Below are positions 34,176 to 43,406 of a stretch of DNA of 64,000 nucleotides, one piece after another. The stretch spans positions 144,780 through 208,779 of the forward strand of contig JBMNPH010000003.1 of assembly GCA_050943495.1 (NCBI GenBank), given 5' to 3'. Position 1 is the stretch's first letter; the number at the start of each line of letters is the position of its first letter. Source of the DNA: Merdivicinus sp050943495 (GTDB lineage Bacteria; Bacillota; Clostridia; Oscillospirales; Ruminococcaceae). The notes below the pieces were generated by a model that was not told the DNA's origin, did no database searches, and was given only the letters and a program-made list of their open reading frames with translations. The translations under genes were made by a program, and so were the position numbers.

Positions 34176-35105
34176 ATGAAATCTATTTTTAAAAAATTAA
34201 CTGCTATTACTCTTGCATCAATTTGCAGTATTGGATTGGCCATGCCCGCTGCTGCAGCTTCTAATCAATGGAGAAAGGCCGAAAATGGCTGGTGGTATTC
34301 TCATACAGATGGTAGTTATACAAAAAATGGCTGGGAAAATATTGAGGAAAAATGGTATTATTTCGATGCCAGCGGATATATGAAAACTGGATGGCAGTTT
34401 TGGAATGGAAACTGGTATTATCTGGAACAGAGTGGAGAAATGGCTACCGGATGGAAATTTATAGATGAAAAATGGTATTACTTGGATCCCACACGCGGTG
34501 GCGCTATGGCAACTGGTTTTCTTACATTGGGGGAAGATATTTATTATCTGGAAAGTAATGGCGAAATGCGGGTGGAACCTCTTGAGAAAGACGGATGTTA
34601 TTACCTGTTTGATCTCTCCGGTAAGGTTATAAGCAAAATCCAAAAAGGACAGTTCCACTATGATTGTCCGGAGAATTGGAATTTGATTGTCGATATGGGA
34701 AATTTTGTATTGCTGATGCCCGATTCCATGGATGGCAGTAATATCATATTAATTGGCCTTGATATGGAACAGAAATTTGGAGAATTTTCCTCTTTAACTG
34801 AAATTCAGCAAACTATCAAAAAAGAAATGAAAACAATGTTGGAAGAAAACCTAGGTGGTACGATTGATAATATGATTATCACCTCACGGAAATTATCGGG
34901 TACTATGACACCTGATGCACTTGATTTCGAAATTACTTATAATATGGATGATTTGAAAATGAGATCCAGTCTCTGTTTGCTTTTCTTTGATGATAAATTC
35001 ATTGAAGTTTGCTATACCGCTTCCGCAGACAAATTTTTCTCCCACCAGACGGAATTTAAAGATTTTGTCACAACAATTGCGCCTGGAAACCTGGTGCAAA
35101 ATTAA
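34176..35105 (+). CDS. Secreted protein with cell-wall/choline-binding-type repeats
   Basis: A 309-residue secreted protein. A signal peptide covers residues 1-27 (ITLASICSIGLAMPAAAA). Five tandem aromatic repeats of the CW-binding/glucan-binding type (consensus KWYYLDxSGxMATGW) occupy about residues 30-145. The C-terminal 150 residues form a separate globular domain with no recognised family. Such repeats anchor proteins to teichoic-acid choline or glucans. The start at 34176 follows GAAAGGAG; the longer frame to 34041 has no signal and is rejected. It stands alone with a terminator. Base composition is more AT-rich than its neighbours, which may indicate acquisition. Confidence 0.82.
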   Translation: MKSIFKKLTAITLASICSIGLAMPAAAASNQWRKAENGWWYSHTDGSYTKNGWENIEEKWYYFDASGYMKTGWQFWNGNWYYLEQSGEMATGWKFIDEKWYYLDPTRGGAMATGFLTLGEDIYYLESNGEMRVEPLEKDGCYYLFDLSGKVISKIQKGQFHYDCPENWNLIVDMGNFVLLMPDSMDGSNIILIGLDMEQKFGEFSSLTEIQQTIKKEMKTMLEENLGGTIDNMIITSRKLSGTMTPDALDFEITYNMDDLKMRSSLCLLFFDDKFIEVCYTASADKFFSHQTEFKDFVTTIAPGNLVQN

Positions 35106-35111
35106 TCGAAT

Positions 35112-35145
35112 AAAAATCGAGGCCTCAATAGAGGTCTCGATTTTT
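35112..35145. terminator. Terminator of the CW-repeat protein gene
   Basis: AAAAATCGAGGCCTC (35112-35126) pairs with GAGGTCTCGATTTTT (35131-35145), one wobble, usable from either strand. Confidence 0.85.
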
Positions 35146-35312
35146 ATATTAATTTAATACCGTAATATAAAATTATACGGAAAAATTTTAGGCCACCAGA
35201 ATACAAAGTTTGTTTTCTAGCCAAGAGAAGGATCCAAATCATTCTGCATCCTCATTTTTTGATGCAGAAGCCAAAATTTTGTCCATTCCACTACAATGTT
35301 TCACCTTTTCTC

Positions 35313-36614
35313 TTAGGCTTCGTAATTCTTTTCATACGGATGCGTACAACTGCGCAGATTGATCTTTGCACCGGCCGGCTTTGGATAGGATCCGGAAAGC
35401 AGCGGATCCTCTGTCTGCCGCATATGCTCTTCCAGCTGCTTCAGCAATTCATCCCGAATGCCGCGATACTCATCTTTGTTTGCGAGATTATTTCTTTCTG
35501 CAGGATCCAGCAACGTATCATACAATTCCAACGGCTCATGCACCATTTCCCGCAGGCCTTTTTCCATAAGATAGCGTTTTGTCTTTCCGTCATCCATGTT
35601 CGGCATAATCATTCCGTTGAAGCTCAAGTCAAAACGCTTAATCAACAAATACCGTTCCGTACGAATCGAACGCATCGGTTCGTAACAGGCATGATAATTT
35701 ACTTCCCCGAAAATTGTGCGAGAAGAAGGCATTTCTTCCCCTTTCAGAAGCGGCAGCAGAGACAGCCCCTGCAATCCCTTCGGCTTTTCGAATTCTAAAA
35801 TCTCACATAAAGTAGGATATACATCCAACTGACTGCACAGTGTATCTACCCTTTTTCGCTGTTTTTGTCCTGGCAGCTTGATCATCAGTGTCACATTGGT
35901 GCCGGTTGCATACAAATTACACTTCATAAAGGGGAACGCAATCCCGTGGTCTGTCGTCATGATAATCAAAGTATCTTCATACAGGCCATTATCACGAAGT
36001 GCCTGCAGCACTTTTCCAGCATTCTGATCCATAAAGCGAACACTTTCCATATAGTCCGCAAAATCTCTGCGTGTCTCATCGCAATCCGGCAGACAGGATG
36101 GCACTCTTACAAAATCCGGGTCAATTGTTCGATAGGGAAGATATTCCCGATGCGGATAAAGGAATCCAACGGTCAGGAAGAATGGTTCCGCATGTTTTTC
36201 GTTCAGAAAACGTACTGCAGCATCCGTGGTCATATGATCAAATTCCACATTATTGGAAGATTTCCCATCATGAAGCAACTGCTGATAGCCAAGCGTTCTG
36301 GGGTCAGAAGCCTCATGCTGAAATCCGGACAACGCCGTATGAAATCCGTGCGATTGAAAAAAATACGCCAGATGCTGCTGCGGATCCCGCAAAGAAAATC
36401 CCCGATGAACCAATCCGGTCAAACCGTTGCTGTGAGGATAACGTCCTGTCATCAATGAGCCTCGGCTTGGTGAACAGGTAGGACTGGTACAGTGCATGTT
36501 GGTAAATACCGTACTTTCCTCTGCCAATTTTTGCAGATTGGGGGTCGGAATCTGATACCCGTAGACACTGTTATAGCACCCCATATCATGGCAATTCAAA
36601 TACAAAATGTTCAT
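35313..36614 (-). CDS. Sulfatase (N-sulfoglucosamine sulfohydrolase-like)
   Basis: A 433-residue alkaline-phosphatase-superfamily enzyme. Metal site residues HD at 9-10 (LNCHDMGCY) and the formylglycine motif CSPSRG with Cys47 are present, plus TTDHGIAFPF near residue 220. The opening resembles heparan N-sulfatase-like sulfatases. The active Cys must be converted to formylglycine by an anaerobic sulfatase-maturing radical SAM enzyme, not encoded here. No signal peptide, so it acts on an imported sulfated sugar. A GGGAGGAAAAAGAA site precedes the ATG. A decayed glycosidase remnant lies directly upstream, suggesting a former glycan-use operon. Confidence 0.85.
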   Translation of the reverse strand: MNILYLNCHDMGCYNSVYGYQIPTPNLQKLAEESTVFTNMHCTSPTCSPSRGSLMTGRYPHSNGLTGLVHRGFSLRDPQQHLAYFFQSHGFHTALSGFQHEASDPRTLGYQQLLHDGKSSNNVEFDHMTTDAAVRFLNEKHAEPFFLTVGFLYPHREYLPYRTIDPDFVRVPSCLPDCDETRRDFADYMESVRFMDQNAGKVLQALRDNGLYEDTLIIMTTDHGIAFPFMKCNLYATGTNVTLMIKLPGQKQRKRVDTLCSQLDVYPTLCEILEFEKPKGLQGLSLLPLLKGEEMPSSRTIFGEVNYHACYEPMRSIRTERYLLIKRFDLSFNGMIMPNMDDGKTKRYLMEKGLREMVHEPLELYDTLLDPAERNNLANKDEYRGIRDELLKQLEEHMRQTEDPLLSGSYPKPAGAKINLRSCTHPYEKNYEA

Positions 36615-36692
36615 TTCTTTTTCCTCCCGTTCTTCTATTTCTAATTATAACAGATTACATGAATTGAACGCTTTTTTGATTTCCTCCGTACT

Positions 36693-36937
36693 TCAGTCGC
36701 GACCGGCGATTCCATTATTACCAGCATTGGAATAATACAAATAAGACTTCCCCTTGCTCTTCATAAATAAATGGATCTCGAAACTGACGAACATTATTTT
36801 GGACACCGGACTGGAATGGTTTCTAATATTTTTGGAACTTCATAAAGATCATGGTGCATTTGAAAATTGGAACACAAAATACTTTCCGGACAGTCGCTTG
36901 TCACACTGTAGAAAAGATAAAGCATTTCCTGTGACCA
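36693..36937 (-). pseudogene. Decayed C-terminal remnant of a glycosidase-like (GH43-type fold) gene
   Basis: No intact ORF occurs in the 330 bases between sulfatase and the SPOUT gene, but the minus strand encodes broken pieces of one protein in three frames: EMLYLFYSVTSDCPESILCS, then NNVRQFRDPFIYEEQG, then GKSYLYYSNAGNNGIAGRD before a stop. The order and motifs (LYLFYS...CPESIL, RDPFIYEE, YYSNAG...GIAG) match the end of five-bladed glycosidase-like proteins. At least two frameshifts and the missing front show it is dead. The upstream part reads into the SPOUT gene's 3' end. Confidence 0.65.
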
Positions 36938-36944
36938 TATTTTC

Positions 36945-37775
36945 TCATTTTGCCCGCAACTGCCAGAATGCTACTGCACTTGCTGCTGCAACATTGAGAG
37001 AGTCTACTCCGTGTGCCATTGGAATTCGAACGGTGTAATCGCATGATGCAATTGTATAGGGAGAAAGTCCATCACCTTCTGTACCCAGAACAATCGCCAG
37101 CTTTTTTTCTGACAAGAGCCGCGGGTCATCTATGCTAACCGAATCATCCCGTAAAGCCATTGCTGCTGTCCGAAAACCGAGCTGCTGCAGTCGCCTGATG
37201 CCCAAATCTGGCCATTCATCCGGAGAAGAGCCAATTTGAGTCCACGGAATCTGAAAAACTGTCCCCATACTAACACGTATTGCCCTTCGATTAAGTGGAT
37301 CACAGCAAGTCGGCGTAATCAATACCGCATCCATGTTCAAGGCCGCTGCAGAACGGATAATTGCCCCCACATTCGTTGCATCTGCAATATTTTCCAAAAC
37401 CGCAATTCGGCATGCATTGGCACACACGGTTTCAACTTCCGGCAATTTTGGCCGGCGCATAGCACACAACACTCCACGAGTCAGCGTATAACCTGTCAAC
37501 TGTTCCAATACTGACCTATCTGCTGTATAAACAGGAGTATTCCCGCATTGTGCAATAATTTTTTTTGCTTGTCCCTCAATCTGTTTGCGTTCCATCAGTA
37601 AAGATACCGGCTGATACCCGCTGTCTAAAGCACATTGAATTACCTTAGGACTTTCGGCAATAAAAATTCCCTTTTCAGGTTCCAGCCGGTTTCGCAGCTG
37701 TGCTTCGGTAAGACGGGTAAAGACATCTAACTCTGGCTGTAAAAAATCATTAATTTGGATTACATTTGGCATCAT
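36945..37775 (-). CDS. TrmH/SpoU-family RNA 2'-O-ribose methyltransferase
   Basis: About 276 residues with an N-terminal substrate-binding region (residues 1-115) and a SPOUT methyltransferase domain: motif 1 NIADATNVGAIIRSA near residue 130, motif 2 VLGTEGDGLS near 228 and motif 3 RIPMAHGVDSLNVAAASAVA near 250. It uses S-adenosylmethionine to methylate ribose in rRNA or tRNA. The start is set at the tandem ATG ATG (37775) after GGGATAGGAATT; the frame is open 19 codons further but without a site. The downstream glycosidase remnant abuts its stop. Confidence 0.85.
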   Translation of the reverse strand: MMPNVIQINDFLQPELDVFTRLTEAQLRNRLEPEKGIFIAESPKVIQCALDSGYQPVSLLMERKQIEGQAKKIIAQCGNTPVYTADRSVLEQLTGYTLTRGVLCAMRRPKLPEVETVCANACRIAVLENIADATNVGAIIRSAAALNMDAVLITPTCCDPLNRRAIRVSMGTVFQIPWTQIGSSPDEWPDLGIRRLQQLGFRTAAMALRDDSVSIDDPRLLSEKKLAIVLGTEGDGLSPYTIASCDYTVRIPMAHGVDSLNVAAASAVAFWQLRAK

Positions 37776-37988
37776 AATTCCTATCCCAACCGCTATGCCT
37801 TCGGTACAACTAGGTATGAAACGTACCAGCAAACGGTTGCCTTTCTATAAATTTCTGTAGAAAATAGCTGTTTTGAATAAGTTCCTATTGCACGGCATCT
37901 GAATTTCTACGTAAACTATTTGCTTGCAGTTAAGCACACTGTTTTACAATCCAATCAATTACTGTACCGAAACGAATCCCATATATTA
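37776..37988. other. Intergenic region with no recognised gene
   Basis: AT-rich sequence between the SPOUT gene and the phosphonate operon terminator. I see no ORF with a ribosome binding site, no clear promoter and no repeat. Confidence 0.4.
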
Positions 37989-38028
37989 AAAACAGTGAAA
38001 CTTTTATAAGCGTAAGTTTCACTGTTTT
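37989..38028 (-). terminator. Terminator of the phosphonate-type operon
   Basis: AAAACAGTGAAACTT (37989-38003) pairs perfectly with AAGTTTCACTGTTTT (38014-38028); T-rich on both sides. It ends the seven-gene operon that starts at 45791. Confidence 0.85.
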
Positions 38029-38097
38029 ATTTCTTTTATTTGTATTATAGCACAATATATTTTACAGCACAAGTTTTTATTCAATTGTTTATATATT

Positions 38098-39048
38098 TCA
38101 CTCATTAAACCAAATCGGATTAGACCAAGCAATATTTCCACATGGATCTACACACTCGATGCGAATATATTTCTCTGTCCCTTTGATTTGATAATTACCT
38201 TCCTGAATTAATGATCCATCTCTGGAATATACAGTCTTACCACTATGTGGAAATGTCACAAACTGAATACTTTTCACCTCAGAACACTTAACTTTTACAA
38301 TTCCATTCTCCACTCGAATATCATGAATTTGTGGACCACTAGAAGAATAAAATTTACCATTTTTGATTGCTTCTATCATGCTTTGTTGCTGTAATTTCTC
38401 TGCTTGCACAACAATAAATCCACCGAAAAATTCACTGCAGACATCTCGATAATCTCCGCTGTGAGCATCATCTGCTGCGATTCCCCAAACTTTTTTTCCG
38501 TGCTGCAATAAATAGTCCCAATAACTTATACTATATCCGCAAGCTTCCTCAATTTGTGACTGATGATTATAGATTTCAACTGCACCATACCCCTTGAGCT
38601 GAAGAATCTCTTCATATGTATTTTTGGACCAATTGGGATGATTCCATACAATCCAATTTCCTCGTTCTATCATTTCATCCATTAGATCCTGCACAGTATC
38701 CAGGGAATGATAATATGGTTTCGGATGTTTCTCATCATGAGCAAAAGGATTCGATGTATGGAGACTTGTATCCAAAAGTCCATGAATATGAAAAGAAGCA
38801 TCTCTGCTACTTCCGTCTGTATCGCATGCCATTTCATATCCATCCAAAACTATAAAATCATCCGTATCAAATTGACTGCTTTTATAGTAAATCTCATGGT
38901 CGCTGAGGCACAGAAAGTCATACCCCCGTTCCCGATAGGCTTTCACTAATTCTTCTGGTGAGTACACCCCATCGCTTCTTGTAGAGTGGGTATGAATATT
39001 TCCCTTGTATTTTTTACAATTTTCATCTAAAAAGATATGATTTTCCAT
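38098..39048 (-). CDS. PHP-family metallohydrolase 2 (CehA/McbA type) of the phosphonate island
   Basis: A 316-residue PHP-domain hydrolase with all metal ligands visible: HTH at residues 19-21, SDH at 49-51, NHP at 136-138 and DDAH at 193-196. The last 85 residues form a beta-rich domain ending YIRIECVDPCGNIAWSNPIW. PHP enzymes hydrolyse phosphate esters or related bonds with a trinuclear metal site; the CehA/McbA branch includes esterases and phosphodiesterases. It is the last gene of the operon, 18 bases after the ABC ATPase, and a divergent paralog of the enzyme at 43407. No signal peptide, so cytoplasmic. The substrate is likely an imported phosphonate or its ester. Confidence 0.82.
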   Translation of the reverse strand: MENHIFLDENCKKYKGNIHTHSTRSDGVYSPEELVKAYRERGYDFLCLSDHEIYYKSSQFDTDDFIVLDGYEMACDTDGSSRDASFHIHGLLDTSLHTSNPFAHDEKHPKPYYHSLDTVQDLMDEMIERGNWIVWNHPNWSKNTYEEILQLKGYGAVEIYNHQSQIEEACGYSISYWDYLLQHGKKVWGIAADDAHSGDYRDVCSEFFGGFIVVQAEKLQQQSMIEAIKNGKFYSSSGPQIHDIRVENGIVKVKCSEVKSIQFVTFPHSGKTVYSRDGSLIQEGNYQIKGTEKYIRIECVDPCGNIAWSNPIWFNE

Positions 39049-39066
39049 AGGTCACCCAAAAGCTGA

Positions 39067-40173
39067 TTAGTCAAGAATATTAATACCGTTCTGTTCAAGA
39101 TTAAACAAATGGAATTTATTCTCCAATATCATAATCTGAACTGTATCTCCTGCTTTTAATGATGTTTCATTATCGGCTACAATCCGCATTATGTGATTGC
39201 TATTCAAAGGTTTGACCTTAATCAATTGCTCGGCCCCTAGCTGTTCCACAAGTTCTATTCGAGCGGAAATCGTATTATCTGTACTATTGCTTAACTTAAT
39301 ATCATTGGGACGAAGACCGATGGCAATTCGACAGCCGATATGTTCCTTGGCAATTTGCTTTTGCTGGGGCAATACATAACGGATTCCCTCTGATACAAAA
39401 ATCTGGCAGCCATCTTTCTCCTCTACACTGCCTTCCATAATATTCATAGGCGGAGTTCCCAAAAAGTTGGCAATAAATAAATTTTTAGGTTTATGATAGA
39501 GATTATATGGGGTGTCGTATTGCTGAATCTTTCCTGCGTCCAAAACTGCAACTCGATCTGAAATGGCAAGTGCTTCTTCCTGATCATGCGTGACAATAAT
39601 GGTCGTTACACCGATTTCACGCTGTAATTTACGAATCTCATCTCGTAAATCAAGTTTTAATCTTGCGTCCAGGTTAGACATAGGTTCATCCAATAAGAGA
39701 ATCTGCGGTTCCTTTACCAAAGCACGTGCCATTGCAACGCGCTGCTGCTGTCCGCCAGATAGCTGAGACGGTTTTCGATCCAGCAAATTTTCTATCTGCA
39801 ACTTTTTCGCAATTTTCCTTGCCTTTTCGTAAGCTTCCGCCTTAGGCATCTTCTTTTCCCTCAAAGGAAATGCGATATTGTCAATCACCTTTAAATGTGG
39901 GTACAGCGCATAGGATTGAAAAACCATACCAATATTCCGATCTTTGGGTTCCATATGATTTACAAGTTTTCCGTCAAACAGGATTTCACCTTTTGTTGCT
40001 TTCAGCAATCCCGCAATCATCATTAAGGTAGTAGTCTTTCCGCATCCGGATGGACCCAGCAGTGCAATAAATTCTCCCTGTCGGATATCCAAATCAATTC
40101 CATCCACTGCCCGGGTTACTTCTTTATTTTTGATATTGCCGTATTCTTTTACGACACCGTTGAGTTGAATCAT
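39067..40173 (-). CDS. ABC transporter ATPase (UgpC/MalK-like)
   Basis: A 368-residue ATPase: Walker A GPSGCGKT (residues about 42-49), signature LSGGQQQR, Walker B ILLLDEPMSNLD, H-loop VTHDQEEA, then a TOBE/MalK-type regulatory domain from about residue 240. This class normally energises carbohydrate or glycerol-phosphate importers. It overlaps the permease gene by four bases (ATGA). With the two permeases and lipoprotein it makes a complete importer, unlike the Lpl-type system at 13-17 kb that lacks an ATPase. Confidence 0.9.
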   Translation of the reverse strand: MIQLNGVVKEYGNIKNKEVTRAVDGIDLDIRQGEFIALLGPSGCGKTTTLMMIAGLLKATKGEILFDGKLVNHMEPKDRNIGMVFQSYALYPHLKVIDNIAFPLREKKMPKAEAYEKARKIAKKLQIENLLDRKPSQLSGGQQQRVAMARALVKEPQILLLDEPMSNLDARLKLDLRDEIRKLQREIGVTTIIVTHDQEEALAISDRVAVLDAGKIQQYDTPYNLYHKPKNLFIANFLGTPPMNIMEGSVEEKDGCQIFVSEGIRYVLPQQKQIAKEHIGCRIAIGLRPNDIKLSNSTDNTISARIELVEQLGAEQLIKVKPLNSNHIMRIVADNETSLKAGDTVQIMILENKFHLFNLEQNGINILD

Positions 40174-41009
40174 ACGCCTTTTGAACCCCCAATGTTGACT
40201 TTCATAAAGATCTTTTGCGAAAATACGTAGAAAAGGATAACTGGTAATGTATAGAACAGTCCCAACGCGCTGATCAGACCGTAGTCCATAATCACATTTT
40301 CTTCGGTAATCAATTTCGCAATATACCCACCGATAATCAAGCGTGTATCCGAAAAGATCAGCAGCTTAAACAGGAACCATTCACCATACGCCCCCAGAAA
40401 AGAGAAGACCGCAATTGCACCTATTCCTGGCTTTACAGCCGGCAGAATCACCTTACGAAAGGCTCGAAACCGGCTGCATCCATCTGTCATGGCAGCCCAT
40501 TCCAGATCCCAGGGCACTTCATCAAAAAAGCCCTTCATGATATACACATGTCCGGGAAGCGAACCGGTAATCGCTACAAGGATAATGCCCAGGTAGGTAT
40601 CTACCAGATTCATTTTCACCAAAATGAAGAATGTAGCAATGATCAATGTAACGCCGGGAAAAGAACGCATAATAAACAGAAATTTCATCGCATTCCGCTT
40701 GCCCTTAAAATCCAGCCGGGAAAAGGCATATGCCGCAGGTACAGAAATTAAAACCTCAATTATGACAATGGTGAACGAATACACTAGTGTATTCCAGACA
40801 ATTGGCCATATCATCGGCAGCTTGATCCCCATACTTTCAATGGGGCCAAACAAAAATGAAAAATTATCCAGCGATAACGATCCCGTATAGGAGTTGAAAG
40901 TGGCCGTCATAAAATACCAGACAATCATAAACAGAATGGGAACTGTCAGCATTGCCATATAGGTGTGAACCACCAGCAACTTTAATATCTTCTTACTCAA
41001 AAAGCGCAC
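40170..41009 (-). CDS. ABC transporter permease (UgpE/MalG-like)
   Basis: A 279-residue permease with about six membrane helices and an EAA loop near residues 180-200 (WAAMTDGCSRFRAFRKVIL). It starts two bases after the stop of the partner permease and overlaps the ATPase gene, so translation is coupled. Part of the importer of the phosphonate island. Confidence 0.9.
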   Translation of the reverse strand: MRFLSKKILKLLVVHTYMAMLTVPILFMIVWYFMTATFNSYTGSLSLDNFSFLFGPIESMGIKLPMIWPIVWNTLVYSFTIVIIEVLISVPAAYAFSRLDFKGKRNAMKFLFIMRSFPGVTLIIATFFILVKMNLVDTYLGIILVAITGSLPGHVYIMKGFFDEVPWDLEWAAMTDGCSRFRAFRKVILPAVKPGIGAIAVFSFLGAYGEWFLFKLLIFSDTRLIIGGYIAKLITEENVIMDYGLISALGLFYTLPVILFYVFSQKIFMKVNIGGSKGV

Positions 41010-41011
41010 CT

Positions 41012-41950
41012 CTATTCTTCAATCCTGCTGGGCCGTACCAAGGTATCAAAATCAAATAACCGCAGCAGGATGAGAGTCAGCGCCAACGCAATTGCTACTA
41101 CAAACATTGAAATTGCGGCGCCGTATCCATAGTATTTCAACTGAAAAGCCTGCTGATAGGAATACAGGGCAAGAGTTGTACTGTCATGCATGGGTCCGCC
41201 GTCCGTTAACAACATGATGAAAAAATAGGAGGATACCAAGCTGATCAGAGTGGTAATAGTAATATACATAAGCGGCCATCTTAGGGTAGGCAAAATGATT
41301 TTCAAGATAATGGATTTCTCGCCAGCTCCATCCACCCGGGCTGCCTTATAAAGGTCTTCCGGGATCGAATTGATGGAGGAGGATAATAAAATTACATTTC
41401 CTGATACCGAACCTACCACCGTTCCTAAAATGACAATCGGCATTGCATACCGAGTAATCCAGGAAACCGGTTCATCGGCCATCCCCATATTCAATACTAT
41501 TTGGTTCAAAAAACCGTTTTCGGTGGGATCGAAAATGTACTTCCAAAAAATTGCGAAAACTACACTGGGAAACAAGCTGGGGATCAGCCATAGAATCCGG
41601 TATCCGGTGGCTACCGCTTTCCCCTTCATGAAATACTGGGTAGAAATCGCGATTACCAATGACAGAAGCAATACAAATCCCAACGAACATACCGCATAAA
41701 TAATGGTATTTCCCAAAATTTCGCCCAAACTGTAATCATTGAAAATCCGGATATAATTTTGAAATCCAATGAAATTGGGTTTCATTTTTACATCCAAATC
41801 GGTAAAGGACATCCATACAGTCGCAATCGCTGGTAGGACAAAAAAGGTAATCGTCAGCAATGCAAATGGTAAGATAAACAGATAAGGATAGATTTTTTTC
41901 TGAAAACTTTTCTTTGTGTTGATATTTTGTGTTTGCTGCACTACTATCAC
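41012..41950 (-). CDS. ABC transporter permease (UgpA/MalF-like)
   Basis: A 312-residue permease. The first helix (YLFILPFALLTITFFVLPAI) covers residues about 22-41, with five more, and the EAA loop YKAARVDGAGEKSIILKIIL is near residues 200-220. It starts three bases after the binding-protein stop. Partner of the downstream permease. Confidence 0.9.
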   Translation of the reverse strand: MIVVQQTQNINTKKSFQKKIYPYLFILPFALLTITFFVLPAIATVWMSFTDLDVKMKPNFIGFQNYIRIFNDYSLGEILGNTIIYAVCSLGFVLLLSLVIAISTQYFMKGKAVATGYRILWLIPSLFPSVVFAIFWKYIFDPTENGFLNQIVLNMGMADEPVSWITRYAMPIVILGTVVGSVSGNVILLSSSINSIPEDLYKAARVDGAGEKSIILKIILPTLRWPLMYITITTLISLVSSYFFIMLLTDGGPMHDSTTLALYSYQQAFQLKYYGYGAAISMFVVAIALALTLILLRLFDFDTLVRPSRIEE

Positions 41951-41953
41951 CTG

Positions 41954-43327
41954 TTATTCCTCAAAAATAATTCTCTCACTCGGAACATTTTGTTTTGCAT
42001 CTTTGATATACAGTTCATATGCTTCCTCAGCTGTCTGCCCTTTGGTCAAAATAGCGTCTACACCTAAGGTATATGCCTCAATCAAGACAGAATAATCTGG
42101 ATGTGCAGGCCGCACCTTGGTGAAATCGGTCATATAATAATGATCCGCGTAGAAAGGCAGTGTTTCTACTACTTCTTCCATGGCAGCGGGCGTTACCGGC
42201 AATTTACCGGAATTGATCGTATGATTCACCTGAATATCAGGAGAGAGCATCAATTCCAAATACCGCTGAACGTATGGCATTTTCTCCTCATCTACAGAAG
42301 AACCTACAAACAACATAGCAGGGTTGGAATAGGAGGAAGGTTGTCCGCCTTCTTCACTGGCGGGAACAGGTGTCCAGACAATATTTTCATCAAACCAATC
42401 CTGAAATTCTGCATCCGTAATTTTCAAATCCATATTATCTGCCAGAATGCGGTAAAATTCAGAACGGGCAAAGGTAGCAAAGATTTCCTGATTAATCATC
42501 ATGGGTGCCGCTGTATCGGTATCCACTTCTCCGATACTTTCCTTAATAACGCCCATTTCCACGCCTTTTTCCCAGAACTTATAGACATCTTTTGCTTTTT
42601 CGTTGACTACAAGTTTATTTTCTTCCAAATTATAGTTATTGTATCCTGCCGACATAGTCCAGCCTTCAAAACGAGTATCTTCTACAGCAAATCCAATATC
42701 AACAAGGCCTTGTTCCATGGCCTGCTGTGCGGTCTCCATTAAATCGGACATGATGAATTCTCCGTTATCCACCTTTTCTCTAAGTCCATCAATTTCTTCC
42801 TCGCTCCAGCCCAGACCTTCCAATGCTTTCCGAGAAATAAATACCGGAGAGGCGTCCATATCCTGAATGACACCCATATAGTGTCCATCATAGTACATAA
42901 TGTTCATGATGCTTTCGGAAGCCCCTTCAAACACCTCCGAATCCGCTACCCAATCAATCGGTTGGATTAATCCTGCATCATACTCCCATCCAATATCCAC
43001 GCTGGAATTCAGGGTAACATCTGCTATATTTCCTGCCTGTCCCTGCAAGACTAACTCATCATCATCAATAGCTGGCCAAAAATCAATCGTTACGACCACA
43101 TCTTCGCCATTTTCTTCTAACTCCTGATTCAATCTTACCGCAGCTTCTTCAAAGGCATAGCCACGTCCGCCCCATTCGTTCTTCCGAACGCTAATGGTAA
43201 TTTCCTTTTTTCCTTCCTGATCTGCAGCATCTGCATTCGCACCGGCCGCATCCTGCCCGCAGGATGTTAACCCAACCATAGATACAGACATCAATGCACA
43301 GATAATCGCTACAATTTTTTTGTTCAT
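41954..43327 (-). CDS. ABC transporter substrate-binding lipoprotein of the phosphonate island
   Basis: A 457-residue family 1 solute-binding protein with a lipoprotein signal (MNKKIVAIICALMSVSMVG then LTSC, Cys at about residue 22) and an acidic linker. The fold family usually binds sugars or glycerol-3-phosphate-like ligands (UgpB), not free phosphonates (PhnD family), which suggests the imported compound is a glycerol- or sugar-linked phosphonate. The ATG at 43327 follows AAAAGGAGAATGGTT; the frame is open 32 codons further, into the PHP gene. The ligand is inferred from context only. Confidence 0.82.
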   Translation of the reverse strand: MNKKIVAIICALMSVSMVGLTSCGQDAAGANADAADQEGKKEITISVRKNEWGGRGYAFEEAAVRLNQELEENGEDVVVTIDFWPAIDDDELVLQGQAGNIADVTLNSSVDIGWEYDAGLIQPIDWVADSEVFEGASESIMNIMYYDGHYMGVIQDMDASPVFISRKALEGLGWSEEEIDGLREKVDNGEFIMSDLMETAQQAMEQGLVDIGFAVEDTRFEGWTMSAGYNNYNLEENKLVVNEKAKDVYKFWEKGVEMGVIKESIGEVDTDTAAPMMINQEIFATFARSEFYRILADNMDLKITDAEFQDWFDENIVWTPVPASEEGGQPSSYSNPAMLFVGSSVDEEKMPYVQRYLELMLSPDIQVNHTINSGKLPVTPAAMEEVVETLPFYADHYYMTDFTKVRPAHPDYSVLIEAYTLGVDAILTKGQTAEEAYELYIKDAKQNVPSERIIFEE

Positions 43328-43406
43328 AACCATTCTCCTTTTGTCTTTACAATTCCGCAGGTTTTTACCAATACAATTTTTAAACCTGGGTTCCAATTTT
43401 TGACTA

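Noticed and set aside
38098..39048. DNA polymerase III-type PHP or histidinol phosphatase (HisK)
   Set aside because: The motif spacing and the C-terminal beta domain fit the CehA/McbA branch; no histidine or replication genes are near.
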